Of a stretch of DNA of 64,000 nt, positions 1 to 11,439 are shown piece by piece. How positions within the stretch are numbered: the stretch's first letter is position 1; each line of letters starts with the position of its first letter. The notes beneath the pieces were generated by a model. It searched no databases. It saw nothing but the letters and a program-made list of their open reading frames with translations, and was not told the origin of the DNA. The stretch comes from Thysanoteuthis rhombus (taxonomy: Eukaryota > Mollusca > Cephalopoda > Oegopsida > Thysanoteuthidae), in NCBI GenBank assembly GCA_963457665.1, contig OY735212.1, positions 56,669,038 through 56,733,037 of the forward strand, written 5' to 3'. A program made the translations under genes and the position numbers.

Positions 1-14
1 TATATCCACAACAC

Positions 15-245
15 TCAGCGATTGTAAGTGTCCACTAGATGAACTGATTTTGGAACATGTGGTTCATTACCGAATATCAAACCTCGATGGAGATTATTTT
101 TCTTTTCATAATACAACACCGAGTCCCACGCTGTCAAACACGCCTCCTTTGGTTTGCTTGTCAGATTATACTGCACCTTATGACCCGACCGAATTTCTGC
201 TAAGGTTTTTAAATTAAAGCCGATTTTCTTCATTCTTCGATCCTG
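15..245 (-). CDS. Unidentified ATG ORF or exon, minus strand
   Basis: A 72-residue frame begins MKKIGFNLKTLAEI and includes SKPKEACLTAWDSVLYY and NNLHRGLIFGNEPH. The amino-acid mix is not repeat-like. The frame stays open upstream of the ATG back to a possible acceptor (GGCTAGCAG, about 245). No homologue is recognised. It may be an exon or a transposon remnant; the window edge prevents checking the downstream part. Confidence 0.2.
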   Translation of the reverse strand, partial: QDRRMKKIGFNLKTLAEIRSGHKVQYNLTSKPKEACLTAWDSVLYYEKKNNLHRGLIFGNEPHVPKSVHLVDTYNR

Positions 246-1043
246 CTAGCCACAAGAACGATATGTTTGTGAATCATAAGTAATCATGTGCGCTTGGTTG
301 TTCAACATCCCACGTGGCTATCACAGGTTTTTCCTGTATACGTTGATACTGCTGGAATAACTTACATTAGAAGCAGAATTGCATAAGTTCTCTCCTCTCA
401 AAAGATGGAACCGATTATACTGTTCGACAGTTATCTGCATGACAAATACAGGATTTCTGTATTTACTAGCTACTAAAAAAGCATAGATTATATTACCGTA
501 TATTTTTTTATATGTCAACTGTGAGGATAACATGAGTTTACAATAGAGTATAAAATTTCAAAGAATCTTCAGACTCGAATATAAGCCGAGTTCGTTATTT
601 TGCCATAACGTTGCTATGAGAGGTATCCACGTATGAAATCTCTGTTTATGACACTTCGTTTCGGCACTTCATTAATATATAATTTTTTCCTTTCCCAACA
701 AATGGATTATATGACATTCTGAACAATATTTTTCCGTTTTAGTTTTCATGCAATGATTATTCATGCTTATTTTGGACGTTTTAATGCTGATTAACTTTAG
801 AAATCAATTGGAAACAAATAGTTTTTATTATTATTCATTTTATATTTCAGAAATGAATGTTGACATAGATTATATATATATATACGAATTATATTTCTAT
901 CATTCCAATAATATATGTAGAGAGAGAGAGTCTGAAAAATTTTCAGCTTAAAAAACTAAATATCTAAAAACCTTCCAGTAAATTTTTTAGTGTTACTACT
1001 GTCGGCACATTTCCAAATATATACACATTGATATATATGTGTT

Positions 1044-1046
<3 letters not shown>

Positions 1047-1125
<79 letters not shown>

Positions 1126-1266
1126 TATGTATGCATGTGTATATATTTATATATACATATTTATATATACATGTATGAGTATGTATACACATAAGTATGT
1201 ATATGTATGTAAATGTATACATATATATATATGTATATGTATACGTGTATATATATATATGTATGC

Positions 1267-1300
<34 letters not shown>

Positions 1301-1350
1301 GTATGTATATATATATATGTATGAATATATACGAATATATATGAATATAT
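1047..1350. repeat. (TA)n core with degenerate TA/TG flank
   Basis: The pure TA core is 1047-1123 with one TG interruption. It decays into ATGTATATA-type variants to about 1350. Open frames here are translations of the repeat. Confidence 0.95.
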
Positions 1351-1609
1351 ATTTATTTATTTAAGGATACATTCTCGATTATTCGATGAAGTCTTAGAAG
1401 TAAAATATCATAAGATCTCCCTACATAGAGTATAACTCTCGTCTTTCGCAATCATCAATTTCCCTTTCAGTAGAGATTTCATTGTTTCAGAGAAATTGAT
1501 TTCTTACAAGCAGTTAATAATGTGTCTACGATTTCAGAGTGTCTTCTCTGATATCTACAAAATTTACTTTAAATCGGCAAAACGCCAAATGGATCGAAGT
1601 GAGGGCTGG

Positions 1610-1715
1610 GAGATTGTATTACACCAATCTCCTTAGTAAGGAGTGCCTGTCTACCGTGTTAATCAGTATATAAAATCCTGACTCTTACTTAGGCTCAAAC
1701 ACCGGCCGGCAGGAT
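1610..1715 (-). repeat. Family E SINE-like fragment
   Basis: ACACCAATCTCCTTAGTAAG, GCCTGTCTACCGTGTTAATC and AAAATCCTGACTCTTACTTA, then GGCTCAAACACC: the fullest of the family E copies. Low-copy and diverged. Confidence 0.35.
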
Positions 1716-2264
1716 TGACTTAACAATATTTAGGTCAGACGAAATGGGTCTTTATTTAGCCGTTTTGAAGCTGAAAGGGGGCAAGTCGAATTGCTCAGTG
1801 TTGCTGGAAACTCTATTCTTTTCAAATGGCTCAAAAATAGCCAAAAATAGCCAAAACAGACTGTAAAGTAAGCCAGAAAATTGCAAAAAAGCAGCCAAAA
1901 TGTCTAGGTATGCTTGCACAAATTTAGCTTTTTTATACACTGCCAGAATAAGAAATGGGCCGAAATTTGTCGCAATTTGTTTGTTTTTTTTTTACAAAAT
2001 ACGTAGTATCTCTCCGTAGAAAAATTATACCACTAGGACGGGGTACAACTGATTTCGAAGAAGATCCAGCAACCCACTTTCTTGACGACAGTCCTAGATT
2101 GTCAGTAATTGAACTGTTCTCTTCTTCCTCACAAAACAAACACCATTTACCCCGTGTGTTTCCTCTTCTTTTCTCCCTATTCCTTTCTTTCAATATTTGA
2201 ACTCTTCTATTTTTTACTCCTTCCTTGTTTCTCCATCTCTTTCTCAATCAGATCTCTCCAGTTT

Positions 2265-2680
2265 TTCCAATTAGAAACTGCTAACCAAAACTGTCATCAA
2301 AACTGTCAACATAGGTTTCTCTTAGTTTATAAGCTGGTCTGGCTGGCTATGTATGTACCATAGGTACAGGGCTGTATATTTAAAAAAAATAACTACTCGT
2401 TATATCGAGAAGAATCCTTTTCTTTCAGACGGGGGTGCAAATTTGCAATTTACATTTATGTTAATTGTTACCTCAGTTTGCGTCTACCTGCATTTTGAAA
2501 AATGATTTTTTTTTGTAATCACTGTCCCTAAAAGGCAAGAAAAGTATCTTATTAGTTAATCATGCCTTTTCACATTTTTTTACTTGATCACCCCCCAAAC
2601 GGCATGGTGCCCAAAAAACATTGATCGCATTACGGTCTCTTTTCAGTGACCAACTAGACCTGTTTCTTTTCATTTCTTCT
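2265..2680 (+). repeat. Family A dispersed repeat, copy 1
   Basis: The copy begins with AACTGTCATCAAAACTGTCA, runs through GGTCTGGCTGGCTATGTATG, then has CACTGTCCCTAAAAGGCAAG, TTGATCACCCCCCAAACGGC and a terminal GTGACCAACTAGACCTGTTT. These blocks recur in the same order in about nine other places in the window. It encodes nothing and shows no RNA polymerase III A/B boxes, so it looks more like a DNA-transposon or LINE-derived non-coding repeat than a SINE. Confidence 0.75.
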
Positions 2681-2983
2681 CGTTCCCTTCCTCCTCTTTA
2701 ATTTGTTAATTCAGCTCAGTGTTATATTTTGCCGATAGCGAATCCAATCGAAGATTATTGATAGGAGACAAAAAAATAATCACGAGTTCGTAAATGTAGT
2801 TGCGTGGAAAACGTATTTTTGAGAAGCTGTAATCTTATTTAAATCGACAATATTTCATTGCTTCAATCTTTACGCACGTCCTACAAATCAATTTGGGGTC
2901 ACTGAGTGTAACCCCAATGAATGCATCGATCATCCAGATAGATTTTCCCATAAGCATTGAAATAGAAAGAATGCTGGATTGAT

Positions 2984-2985
<2 letters not shown>

Positions 2986-3021
<36 letters not shown>

Positions 3022-3063
3022 TATAATAATAATAATAGTACCACCACCACCACCACCACCACC
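2986..3063. repeat. (AAT)n then (ACC)n
   Basis: AAT repeats at 2986-3037 switch to ACC repeats at 3040-3063. The abrupt change suggests two microsatellites seeded side by side. Confidence 0.95.
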
Positions 3064-3139
3064 GTCTCTGTTAGGTAATATTGCATCTTGCAGGATCAGT
3101 AAGCAAGCCATAACTTTCAATGTTTTATTCACAGCACAA

Positions 3140-3640
3140 TCAGCCTATTTGTCTGATCCCCCACGAGAACAGAGTGTGACACAAGGTAGGTTTAATGTGG
3201 TACTACTGCACACATGAACGTGTCAGTAGACTATCACCAAATATTCTCTTCAGTCTTCTCAACTATTATCGCATGGACAGAAGAGCGCTGGTGTTTCGGT
3301 CTCCAGAGGAATTCTGAACCCTTTGGACTTGACCGCGGTGAGCAGAACCACGCCTTATGAGGTAAATCTCCGACTGGCCATGGCACCACATCCTATTTGT
3401 CTAGGCCACCCCTCCCCCAAGAACATAGTGTGACACAAGGTTGGTTCAATGCAGGGATACCACACACGAGAACGTGTGGGTAGCATGACTCTAAGATTAT
3501 CTCCAGTCCTCGCAGCTATTACCCAAATCACCTAAGAGCGCTGGTCTTGAGTTTTCTGAGCCCTTTTGATTTCAACAGAGCAGTACCAGGCCTCTTGTGG
3601 CGAAGCCTCAATTAGCCACATCAGCGTCTGTCTGACTTTA
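3140..3640 (+). repeat. 254-bp tandem dimer
   Basis: AGTGTGACACAAGG occurs at 3173 and 3427 (254-bp period). Parallel blocks follow in both units: GAACGTGT, TCTC(A/G)-CTATTA, AAGAGCGCTGGT, TCTGA(A/G)CCCTTT, then the variant CAGAACCACGCC / CAGTACCAGGCC. The units are about 70% alike by eye. No reading frame is conserved across both. The (AAT)n(ACC)n microsatellite lies about 80 bp upstream. Confidence 0.75.
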
Positions 3641-4424
3641 ATTATCATGTTACAACTGATTCAGCCAATCCCGTCGTTATCTAGTAACAGTTCCATTTCT
3701 TTCAAAGAGGTGAAGTTAACTGATTTATTTGAATTTAATTTCTTGCACTTATAATAAATTTCAAAGGGAATATCTATAATTATCCTTATACATTCGAATA
3801 TTGAACGGTTTAGACTGTTTTAGAGTTTCTGTACTAAGAATAGTGGGGGATTGGTCTTCTAAGCTGAGTCGACTGAAGCCATAGCGTAAGGGCGCTTTTT
3901 ATAGTTTGATGTATACCTTAGCCAAAAATCGCCAACACCAAATTTCAGCTCAATTTGACAATCTATAAGGCAACGTTGTCAGTAGTAACTACGAATTGCC
4001 CAGCCCGACTTGTCAAATGAGTTTTGTGAGAGGATTTTCGCTTCGCTCAAAGAGACAGAAATTTCATAATTCTGATTATATTTGTATCATGATTCGGAAC
4101 TGTTTTCATAAATAATTTTATACCAATTTTATGTACAACTGTTTACTGTTTTTACTGTGTGTAGTAATTTGTATAGCCTTATCTTGTAATGAGTTCTACG
4201 TGTGAAACAGGGGGGTTTGATAATCATAATTTGACAGAGCTTACTAAATCATAACATCGTTGCCTGACCTACATTCCTGGTTGAAAGTTGGTCGGCAATC
4301 AATGAATTCAGACATCAGAGGAAAAATGATGATCATGAACATTACTATCTCCTAATTGTGACCCTTTCTTTTACAAAAGGCACGAGTCTACAAATTATTG
4401 ACAAGTTGACAGCAAGTCTTCCCC

Positions 4425-4550
4425 TTACTTCAGGACTCTCCCCAGTATTCTTGTTGATTCCATCAGAGCTGACCTCTGGGCTGTTTCGGCCCTGCCCTGG
4501 ATTACTAGTTCTTCGTACCTCACGGCCGTTCGGGACTGATCCCAGATGAT
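4425..4550 (-). mobile_element. LINE-like C-terminal tail beside (TTA)n
   Basis: On the minus strand, directly after the trinucleotide array, the frame reads WDQSRTAVRYEELVIQGRAE, TAQRSALMESTRILGRVLK. The ALM-(x)-T-x-ILRRVL pattern resembles the extreme C-terminus of some invertebrate non-LTR reverse transcriptases. The orientation of the microsatellite relative to this frame is unusual: it lies on the 5' side. The identification rests on a short motif only. Confidence 0.35.
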
Positions 4551-4565
4551 TATTATTATTATTAA

Positions 4566-4659
<94 letters not shown>
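4549..4659. repeat. (TTA)n switching to (TAA)n, palindromic
   Basis: ATT repeats (4549-4604) switch at the palindromic centre ATTAAT (4603-4608) to AAT repeats running to 4659. The right arm is the reverse complement of the left, except for one AATATT interruption near 4564, so the array can fold into a hairpin with arms of about 54 nt. Confidence 0.9.
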
Positions 4660-4719
4660 CTCCTGATAACTGAAGAATAATCATATATATGTGTATGTGT
4701 GTGTGTGATCAAAATTATG

Positions 4720-6150
4720 TTCGAAAATAATACTGCAGTTATAGAGATGCCAACAGAATAAAAACTGGAGAAGTAGTTAGATAAGAGGATATAATATCTT
4801 CACGACGAGCCTTGAAAACATAATTCGGGAAACAGACTGGGAATACGTGGAAGTAAATATAAACGGGGAATATTCGAACAAATCAAGGGGCTGTAATAAT
4901 TATGCTATAATAGCAGAAACTGTGGAGAATCTACAAAGTATGCTGATCTTAAGAGAGAAAGGCCCAAAATAGGGTTGAAAACGAAAGGAATGTTCAATGA
5001 AGAAGTCCCGTTAGAACCGGTGGAGAAGCTTCGGAATTTCTCAAATAAAGGGATGGAATCATGTAGGTCAAGAGATAAAGCAAAAGAAAGATGATGCATA
5101 ATGATTGGCTGGAAAGCCTTCAGTAAAAATCGAGACATACCGAAAAACCAATAGCCAAGATGCTTGAAAAATATATTCACCAATTAAAATACTACTACAA
5201 CGATAAATAAAATAAATTATTTTTTCGGTAAAAATGTAATTTGATACGGAGGTAATGTTTAAAGTATGGTCGGAATTAGATTTCCTAATATTGGGTGGAA
5301 CCAATCAGTATAGTAATCTATATGAGAATTTTTATACCTGGGTATCTGTCACCAATCTAAATGCAAGTTGTATGAATTATGAGTAAGCTGGGTGCACACA
5401 TTTAAACTCTTAGAACATTCTCCACATTAAAGCGTTTGAAATAGACTAAACTTAGATTGTATATCAGGAATAAAAGTTGAAATGAGATATAATAGAGACG
5501 GAAAAGAACTACGTAGATGATAGGATAAATCATATTAAATCAAAACATCTAAATCATACATAGTACGTAGTGTGGTTCTGCAGAACGTCGGGGACAACAG
5601 TTTACGATCTTCTCCGGTCAGATTTACTGTCGATTGCACCTTTGTCAAGCAGCAGTCCTGTAAAACTCGATCAGTTATCTAGGGGAATGAAACTCCAATA
5701 GAATATTTACCACTGAAGGGCTTTAATATAATCATTTCACTTGCAATGCCATTCAGGTAAAACCTTGGTTGAATCGGTGGGACGGTAATGCGCGCCCTGC
5801 GCCCTAAATCAAAGACTGGAAGTACTTGCCTCTCTCGTGTAAGCCCAAAGCGGCTATCGACGAAACCACAGCTGATGCGGAATTCCCTCCTAAATACTCA
5901 TCTGCGTAGTCAAGTCATGATGATATTAACCCTGGATCGAACTCTGATGCTGGGTTGGGTCATTCTAATTGCAGGGAACCTTGAACAGGACCTGGCTCCG
6001 ATAAGTTATCATGGCTAATCTTTTGTCTTAACTGTTCCGATCGTGTCAACGTATGTGTTCAGGGTTAATTATATACAATTTCGTTTACATATTACGTACT
6101 TTGAATTGTGGACGATGAATGCTAACTTAGTTAACAAATCAGATAGGAAA
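4720..6150. other. No gene recognised; GC-richer block 5560-6020
   Basis: Mostly AT-rich with no conserved frame. From about 5560 to 6020 GC rises and a 76-codon frame (start GCGCGCCCTGCGCCC context, 5788) reads RALRPKSKTGSTCLSRVSP, which I cannot place. It may be an unidentified repeat. Confidence 0.4.
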
Positions 6151-6154
6151 TTAC

Positions 6155-6345
6155 TACAGTCATTATCATCATCATCATCATCACCCTTTCAACGTCCTTC
6201 ATTGGACATGGACTTTCCCCAAGATTCTATCATGGGCGTCACAGGTCTAATACTTGCCAAGTTCGTCACAGCATCTTTTTGGCTGGTCATAGTTTCTCAT
6301 ATGATCTCTAGGCATTCACGTTGTGAGTCGAGATGGCCAGCGGTT
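6155..6345 (-). mobile_element. RTE-like LINE 3' end, trinucleotide tail
   Basis: On the plus strand a short (CAT)n run (about 6165-6183) is followed by CAACGTCCTTCATTGGACAT, TCTATCATGGGCGTCAC, CATATGATCTCTAGGCATTC and TTGTGAGTCGAGATGGCCAG. These match, in order, the complement of the 3' ends at 13843 and 19258. In the minus sense this is the end of the C-terminal coding region, a short 3' UTR and an (ATG)n tail. The 5' side is truncated, and a tRNA-like segment follows directly. Confidence 0.55.
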
Positions 6346-6414
6346 CGTGGCAGAGGGATAACGAACTAATCTCGCAGACCATTACAACAACTGTGAGTTC
6401 GATACTCACCAGAT
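6344..6414 (+). repeat. tRNA-derived SINE head
   Basis: TGGCAGAGGGATAACG (6348-6363) resembles the Pol III A box. GAGTTCGATACTC (6395-6407) is a good B box; its T-arm GTGAG/CTCAC pairs 5 of 5 around a 7-nt TTCGATA loop. The spacing fits a tRNA, but no acceptor stem is visible and there are SINE-like relatives nearby, so it is a SINE head rather than a functional tRNA gene. Confidence 0.5.
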
Positions 6415-6654
6415 ATCTATACTTGTGATATTCGGTCGTATTGAACTAAGATTAGTAAACGTGAATTTGCTGTGTCTTGCCATAGAGTAGTGAGTAGTAC
6501 GCTAGTCTTCGAGACCATTACTACTGTAGGGAATTTTGAGTCTGACTGGGTGTCTTACATCCCCGTTGGGTCACATAGTGAATATATATATATATATATA
6601 TATATCCCAGTAGACCATTACTATTGTAGTGATCCATTTGTAATATTAATATCC

Positions 6655-6722
6655 CTTACCATGATTTGAAGTCACAACTAAGTGATAAGTAAGTAGTTTT
6701 CTCACCGACTGAGCTGAATCAA
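6655..6722 (-). repeat. tRNA-like SINE head
   Basis: The minus strand reads CAGCTCAGTCGGTGAG (A box, near perfect), then ATCACTTAGTTGTGACTTCA, a decayed B box. It is one of two sibling copies in the same orientation about 160 bp apart. Confidence 0.45.
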
Positions 6723-6817
6723 CAATCTCAAATATTTACCGAAATTCATGTTAGAAATGTGCAAGGTCGTTCTTCTTTATAATAAATCAATATATTCATG
6801 AAATTTATATTTCTCTA

Positions 6818-6880
6818 CCGTCACTTGAAATCACGACCAAGTGATTGGTAGCCGGCTCTCTTACCGACTGTGCTAAACTT
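6818..6880 (-). repeat. tRNA-like SINE head, second copy
   Basis: The minus strand reads TTTAGCACAGTCGGTAAGAG (A box), then GCCGGCTACCAATCACTTGG and TCGTGATTTCAAGTGACGG, a degraded T-arm. It shares the CACTTGGTCGTGA-type middle with the copy at 6655. Confidence 0.5.
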
Positions 6881-7158
6881 AGATGTCCAAGATATCTATA
6901 AATTTATCAATACATACATAACACAAAAGTTACTGTAATCATCTCTATTCAGAATAGAAGTAGGAATGGAGTTTGGCCCTGCAACAGACAAGCTTGTCTC
7001 CTTTCAATTTTGCTTTTTCTTTCCTGTCTGATAACGTCTGTTTGACTTGTATTTTAATGATTTTTTTTCGTTTGCTTCGCCCTGCGAGTATACGGGCGGT
7101 ATTTATAGACAAGTGTTTATGTGGGTGAGTGTAATTGTGTGGGGGGGATGAGACTATC

Positions 7159-7219
7159 TGTGTTTGTGTGTGCGCGTGTGTGTATGTGTATGTGTGTGTG
7201 TGTGAGAGAGAGAGAGAGA
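7159..7219. repeat. (GT)n(GA)n
   Basis: Interrupted GT run to 7204, then GA to 7219. Confidence 0.9.
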
Positions 7220-7833
7220 TTGCTGACTCTTCTCCTATGTCGATTTCTTATTTTTCCCGTATAGTGTACTTTTTTACACGATTTTTTTTATTACCTAGCG
7301 TTAGAAGATTCCTTTTTTTGTCCCAAGTAAGCAAACTTGTCTTTGTCTCAGTCCCATTGAATCTATTTTAGAACTGGAGATATTAAAAAAGAAATTAGAA
7401 TCTCTCACATAAAAGTCAAAACGAACAACACGGTATAGACTTGTGTGTTTTGTTGACGGGCTTCGTTGGAATTCATATCTACATCAATATATTCGGCAAT
7501 GGAAAATGGAATTGCATATGTGTTTGAGAGGTTTCACGAATGTCAGCATATTTGAATCTTTACACGTAGATATATAGCTGTGAACAATAGCATGTAAGAG
7601 TGCAGGGGTGAAGACGTGAATGATTAAATCTGTACTATAATTTATCATAATATATAATAAGTTATTGGCTGAATTTTTCATCGGACATTCTTACTATATA
7701 GTGTTCTATGCATACGAATGAAGATCCGTTGTGTTGGGTGCATGGACAAAGAAGGAAATCATGTTGACAAACAAATATTGGTTTGGTAAAATATGTGCTC
7801 TTTTCATCCTTAGGGTATCAACTAATGATGTAC

Positions 7834-7837
<4 letters not shown>

Positions 7838-7869
<32 letters not shown>
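7838..7869. repeat. (TA)n
   Basis: Pure AT/TA run of about 32 bp. Confidence 0.95.
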
Positions 7870-7871
<2 letters not shown>

Positions 7872-7938
7872 TATTCCTCTCTATTATGCATGTAAGTCTT
7901 GGACATTCACATTTGTGTATATACAAACAATCTATCTC

Positions 7939-8001
7939 TATCTCTATATATCTCTCTCTCCCTCTCTCTATACATATATATATAGAGAGAGAGAGAGAGT
8001 G
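7939..8001. repeat. (CT)n-TATA-(AG)n hairpin
   Basis: CTCTCTCCCTCTCTCTATA and TATAGAGAGAGAGAGAG are complementary arms around ACATATA, giving a potential stem-loop of about 20 bp. Confidence 0.8.
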
Positions 8002-8182
8002 AGAGGGAATTAGGAAGAAACAGAGATTCATAAATATGCAAATATACACTCGCATATGCATCATCGTCTATATGTGTCTTTGTGTGTTCATATTTGCGTA
8101 AATGAAATTTAGACATCTACATAATAGATAATAATATGGTTTACACATACTGTTATTATCGCTAAATCAAAGTGAATATCGT

Positions 8183-8270
8183 GTTAGACCAATCTTCTAA
8201 GTGAGTTAGGCCTGCTTATCTACCATGAAAATCAACACTCGAAACCTTTGCTTTTCAGCTGGTTTTGTGC
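8183..8270 (-). repeat. Family E SINE-like fragment
   Basis: AGACCAATCTTCTAAGTGAG, GCCTGCTTATCTACCATGAA then ATCAACACTCGAAACC resembles 1615-1700, 12885-12965 and 45752-45835. In the minus sense the better copies carry GTGTTCGAG, a B-box-like core. Alignment is loose. Confidence 0.35.
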
Positions 8271-9219
8271 ACAGATCTCAGGCGTTTGTTGGAAATACAT
8301 TACGGTCCAGCTGTTAAAAGCCACATATTGTAAGATTCATACAATTTTTTTTAAGTTTTAGCCTATGATACATGGTTACGGTCAAGATTAGATGAAGAGA
8401 TAAGAGGTTTACAATCTATCCCAGTGACCACCCTGGCTCTATCCTCCCTCTTTGCCATTAAAGTGCTCACAAAGAGGCAATGATACTTCCTGCTATGAAT
8501 GTGATCGTTGTCATACTCATTGTCATCATGAATGTGATTGTAATGACAATCAAACATCTGAATCCCGGACAAGCCCCCGTGTTCTCTTCTGTCAAGCATA
8601 TGTTAGCCATATAAAAATATCTGCAAGGGACGCACCGAAAAATTGTGACGAAGAGAAAGATTTGGTGAATCTGGGTGATGCATACATTGAAATGCATTTT
8701 GTACAACTGTCTTGAGATTTGGTCACTGGTAGATAGTGGACAACAGCCCTCGTGCAGGCAGAGGTGAATGAAGCATAGATGGAAACCAATTCTTACAATC
8801 TCACCTTCAGTTATTCGTGTGAGAGCAGTGAGCATATAAAATCCAAGTACAGGTCCATGACACTCCAGTTAAGTTCTACATGTTTTGGTTTTTCTCTATC
8901 AGACCTGGTGACTTAAAGCTGGAAGATCAGGTTGTCCAGCAGGTGGCTGTGTTGCCTTCTACAACGGACCCCACCACCGATGCCTGGCGCATATATGTGA
9001 AGTGGTCAGACTAGAAATAGATTATCTATAACCTTAAATGTAGTTCACTTGAGGTCATTTCGTTGTTCATAAATCATCCAGCATGTTCTGTTCAATTGAC
9101 AGAGATTAGACCCAGGAGCAGATGAAGAAATTAAAGAGGGCAGGGCAGGACTCTATGACAGTCCACAGGCACTTCAAGGGTGGCTGGGCCAGAGGTAGTG
9201 AGAACCCTCTGAAAGTATG

Positions 9220-10260
9220 AGACTTTGATGATAACCCTCAAATCAAATTAAGACGGCATCTTGAAATGGTCCCCAGCTTTCAGAATGATGTCAAAGCTTA
9301 GATGACCCGTTTCCAAGATATTGGGAACCCCATTACAGATGAGAGAAAAGAGATGTTCATCCTGCATACGAATATATAATTCACGAAACAGGTACAAGCA
9401 GTATCAATCATCAATTGATGAGAGTGAAATATTCAAGGTAATACCTGAATGATACAATTGTAAAAAAATAGAGATATTCAGGTTACCATCCACCAGAGTG
9501 ACCAAGATATCTCAAGCTCGGCTGATTGTTGCCTACTTTCGTAACCGTACAAAACTTGTCAAATCTGAGCAGATGACTTCGAAGAATTTTTCTGTCATAA
9601 AATCAGACTCTTCTACCATCCTTCGCTAAGACAAGGGGAGAACTTTTCGTGGAAATGCCTAAAAAATATTTACAGCAAGTACAAACTGTTCTAGAGGTTG
9701 AGGTTAGGCTACATGATGATGATTCATTAGTCATTATGTTGTCGTCCAAAGGCAGAAATTAACAAACTTCGAGGATTATGATCACCAACTCTCTATTTAT
9801 ATCTAGTAACCCAGCTGTGGTCAGTTGACAGCTTCGTGGCGAAGGAGTGGGATATATGAAGAGACGCCTCTCAGCAGATACCCATATGGCAGTGAACTGT
9901 CGAACTTTACGGCTTTGATACTAACAAGGAAAGGCTCTTCGAGTACTTGGCCTTAAGAATTCAGAGTATGAAAACTAAATAAAGAAACCATTAGTACATT
10001 CAACGATTCCCCTCTAATTAGTATGATTTTGTCATGTAGGTCATTGGTAATCCAGTCCTTCCTGGCCCATCCTCTGATACAGTGGCTCAATGTGGCGACC
10101 ACACTTGACCAACTTCCCTGAAGTATCAAAATCTTGCAGCGAACTAATCCAATGTGGCTATAGAAGCCCCTGTAATTGGAGAAATGATCAGCTACAGTGC
10201 ATTGAACTTTGCCTCTGCCAAGGAGCTTATTAATCTATGGGGAAATTACTTAGACATGTC
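9220..10260 (+). pseudogene. Decayed ORF of a Cys-rich-tail repeat family
   Basis: Plus-strand fragments in several frames line up, in order, with a widespread, apparently transposable-element-borne animal ORF family that I recall but cannot name. The fragments are RRHLEMVPSFQNDVKA (about 9250), RFQDIGNPITDERKEM (9310), SSADCCLLS with KTCQI and DDFEEFFCHKIR with HPSLRQGENF (9517-9640), FDTNKERLFEYLAL (about 9917), and a terminal Cys-rich motif CSELIQCGY ... CNWRNDQLQCIELCLCQG (about 10132-10230). Stops and frameshifts are frequent, so it is dead. Intact members, as I recall, carry a PIN/FEN-like nuclease-type core before the Cys-rich tail; that core is largely missing here. Confidence 0.45.
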
Positions 10261-10269
10261 AAGATGAAA

Positions 10270-11430
10270 ATGCAAAGTTGTCATAAACGAAAATGATATT
10301 TTGAACCAATGATTTGACCTTGAATCGTTGGTGTAATCAATTGTCCCTATCTCTTATTTGATTCAACGTACCTGGAAAATACTTGACATCCGAATCTGAA
10401 GCATTTGTCGCAACTTGCGTGATTTTTCTTTTAACAGCTTGACGATAACTATCTCTCACAAAGCCATATATATAATTATCCATGTACAAATAAATATGTG
10501 TGTATACGTAAGCTTACATCGGATTTTGTCAGGAGAGCCCGCCTAGTTTGAACATCAGCAATCGAAATCCTGGCATGATTGTATTATTATTTGGTTCAAA
10601 AGACAACAAACATTTTCTTGCTGATGAATGAACAATGAGTTTTTTGACAAGAGATAGGGAAGCGTCATACCCGACGATACTTTTTTAACGCAAGATGAAT
10701 TTTTCTCTTGTTTACGTCTAAACGATGGGCCATCAATGGAGGGATTACTTTTATGAATTGTATATCACTTAATGCATTTATACTAACATTATACAATGAA
10801 AAATCCAACCGTTTGAGCTACGCACCTGTTTCTCTTTTTTACATCTGAATATTTCTTAGTGAGTTCCGTGGTTCTCGGGTCGACAATTCTTTCGTTGGCA
10901 CATGGGCCACGGAAATTATGTTTGGAGCTAAAGAAACTGAAAGAAAAATTCTTTACTGGAATTCAAGGGATAAAAAATATTTTTGTCTTGATATGTTTAG
11001 AGATTTTTGACAGGAAATCTATTACGTAAGATTTTATATCATTTGTTTCGTGTTCAAACATTCGGGAAAGTTTGGGGCTGAGATCGAATTTTTCCGGTAT
11101 AAGTTGAATAGTATTGCTCTGACAAAGTTACATTGTTGTCACATAAAAAAGTAGTTTTGAATATCGGTGTATTGCGAGACATTGAAGAGAGACAGATTTC
11201 AAAAATGAAGTAAATGTTGAATGAAGAAGAATCTTATCATTAATTGGAGATGAAAAAGGAATTTGATATGGGAAAAGCAAAAAAAAAATATATAGTAATT
11301 TCCAGTTAACCTCAATCAGTTTCTTACATGTCTCTCGGAGGATGTATAGTTGATAAAAGTTTGATGGAAGGGTGTACGCATTTTTTTTTTCATTTAGTTT
11401 TCCTTGTGTACGTACATCAGATAGCATACG
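10270..11430. other. No gene recognised
   Basis: AT-rich unique-looking sequence. Only a weak family E trace (AACATCAGCAATCGAAATCC, about 10551) was seen. Confidence 0.4.
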
Positions 11431-11439
11431 TTGTTGTGA

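Noticed and set aside
956-1324. Open frames of Tyr-Ile repeats on both strands, also at 36360-36888, 22508-22847, 31720-32003 and elsewhere
   Set aside because: They are translations of (TA)n, (GT)n or (CT)n arrays, open in several frames and on both strands at once.
6344-6414. Functional tRNA gene
   Set aside because: The T-arm is good but no acceptor stem, terminator or plausible anticodon arm could be drawn; it fits a SINE head better.
8452-8835. Overlapping frames of 87 and 122 codons on opposite strands
   Set aside because: His/Cys-rich and Met/Thr-rich readings come from a low-complexity CAT/TGTCAT stretch; neither has supporting context.
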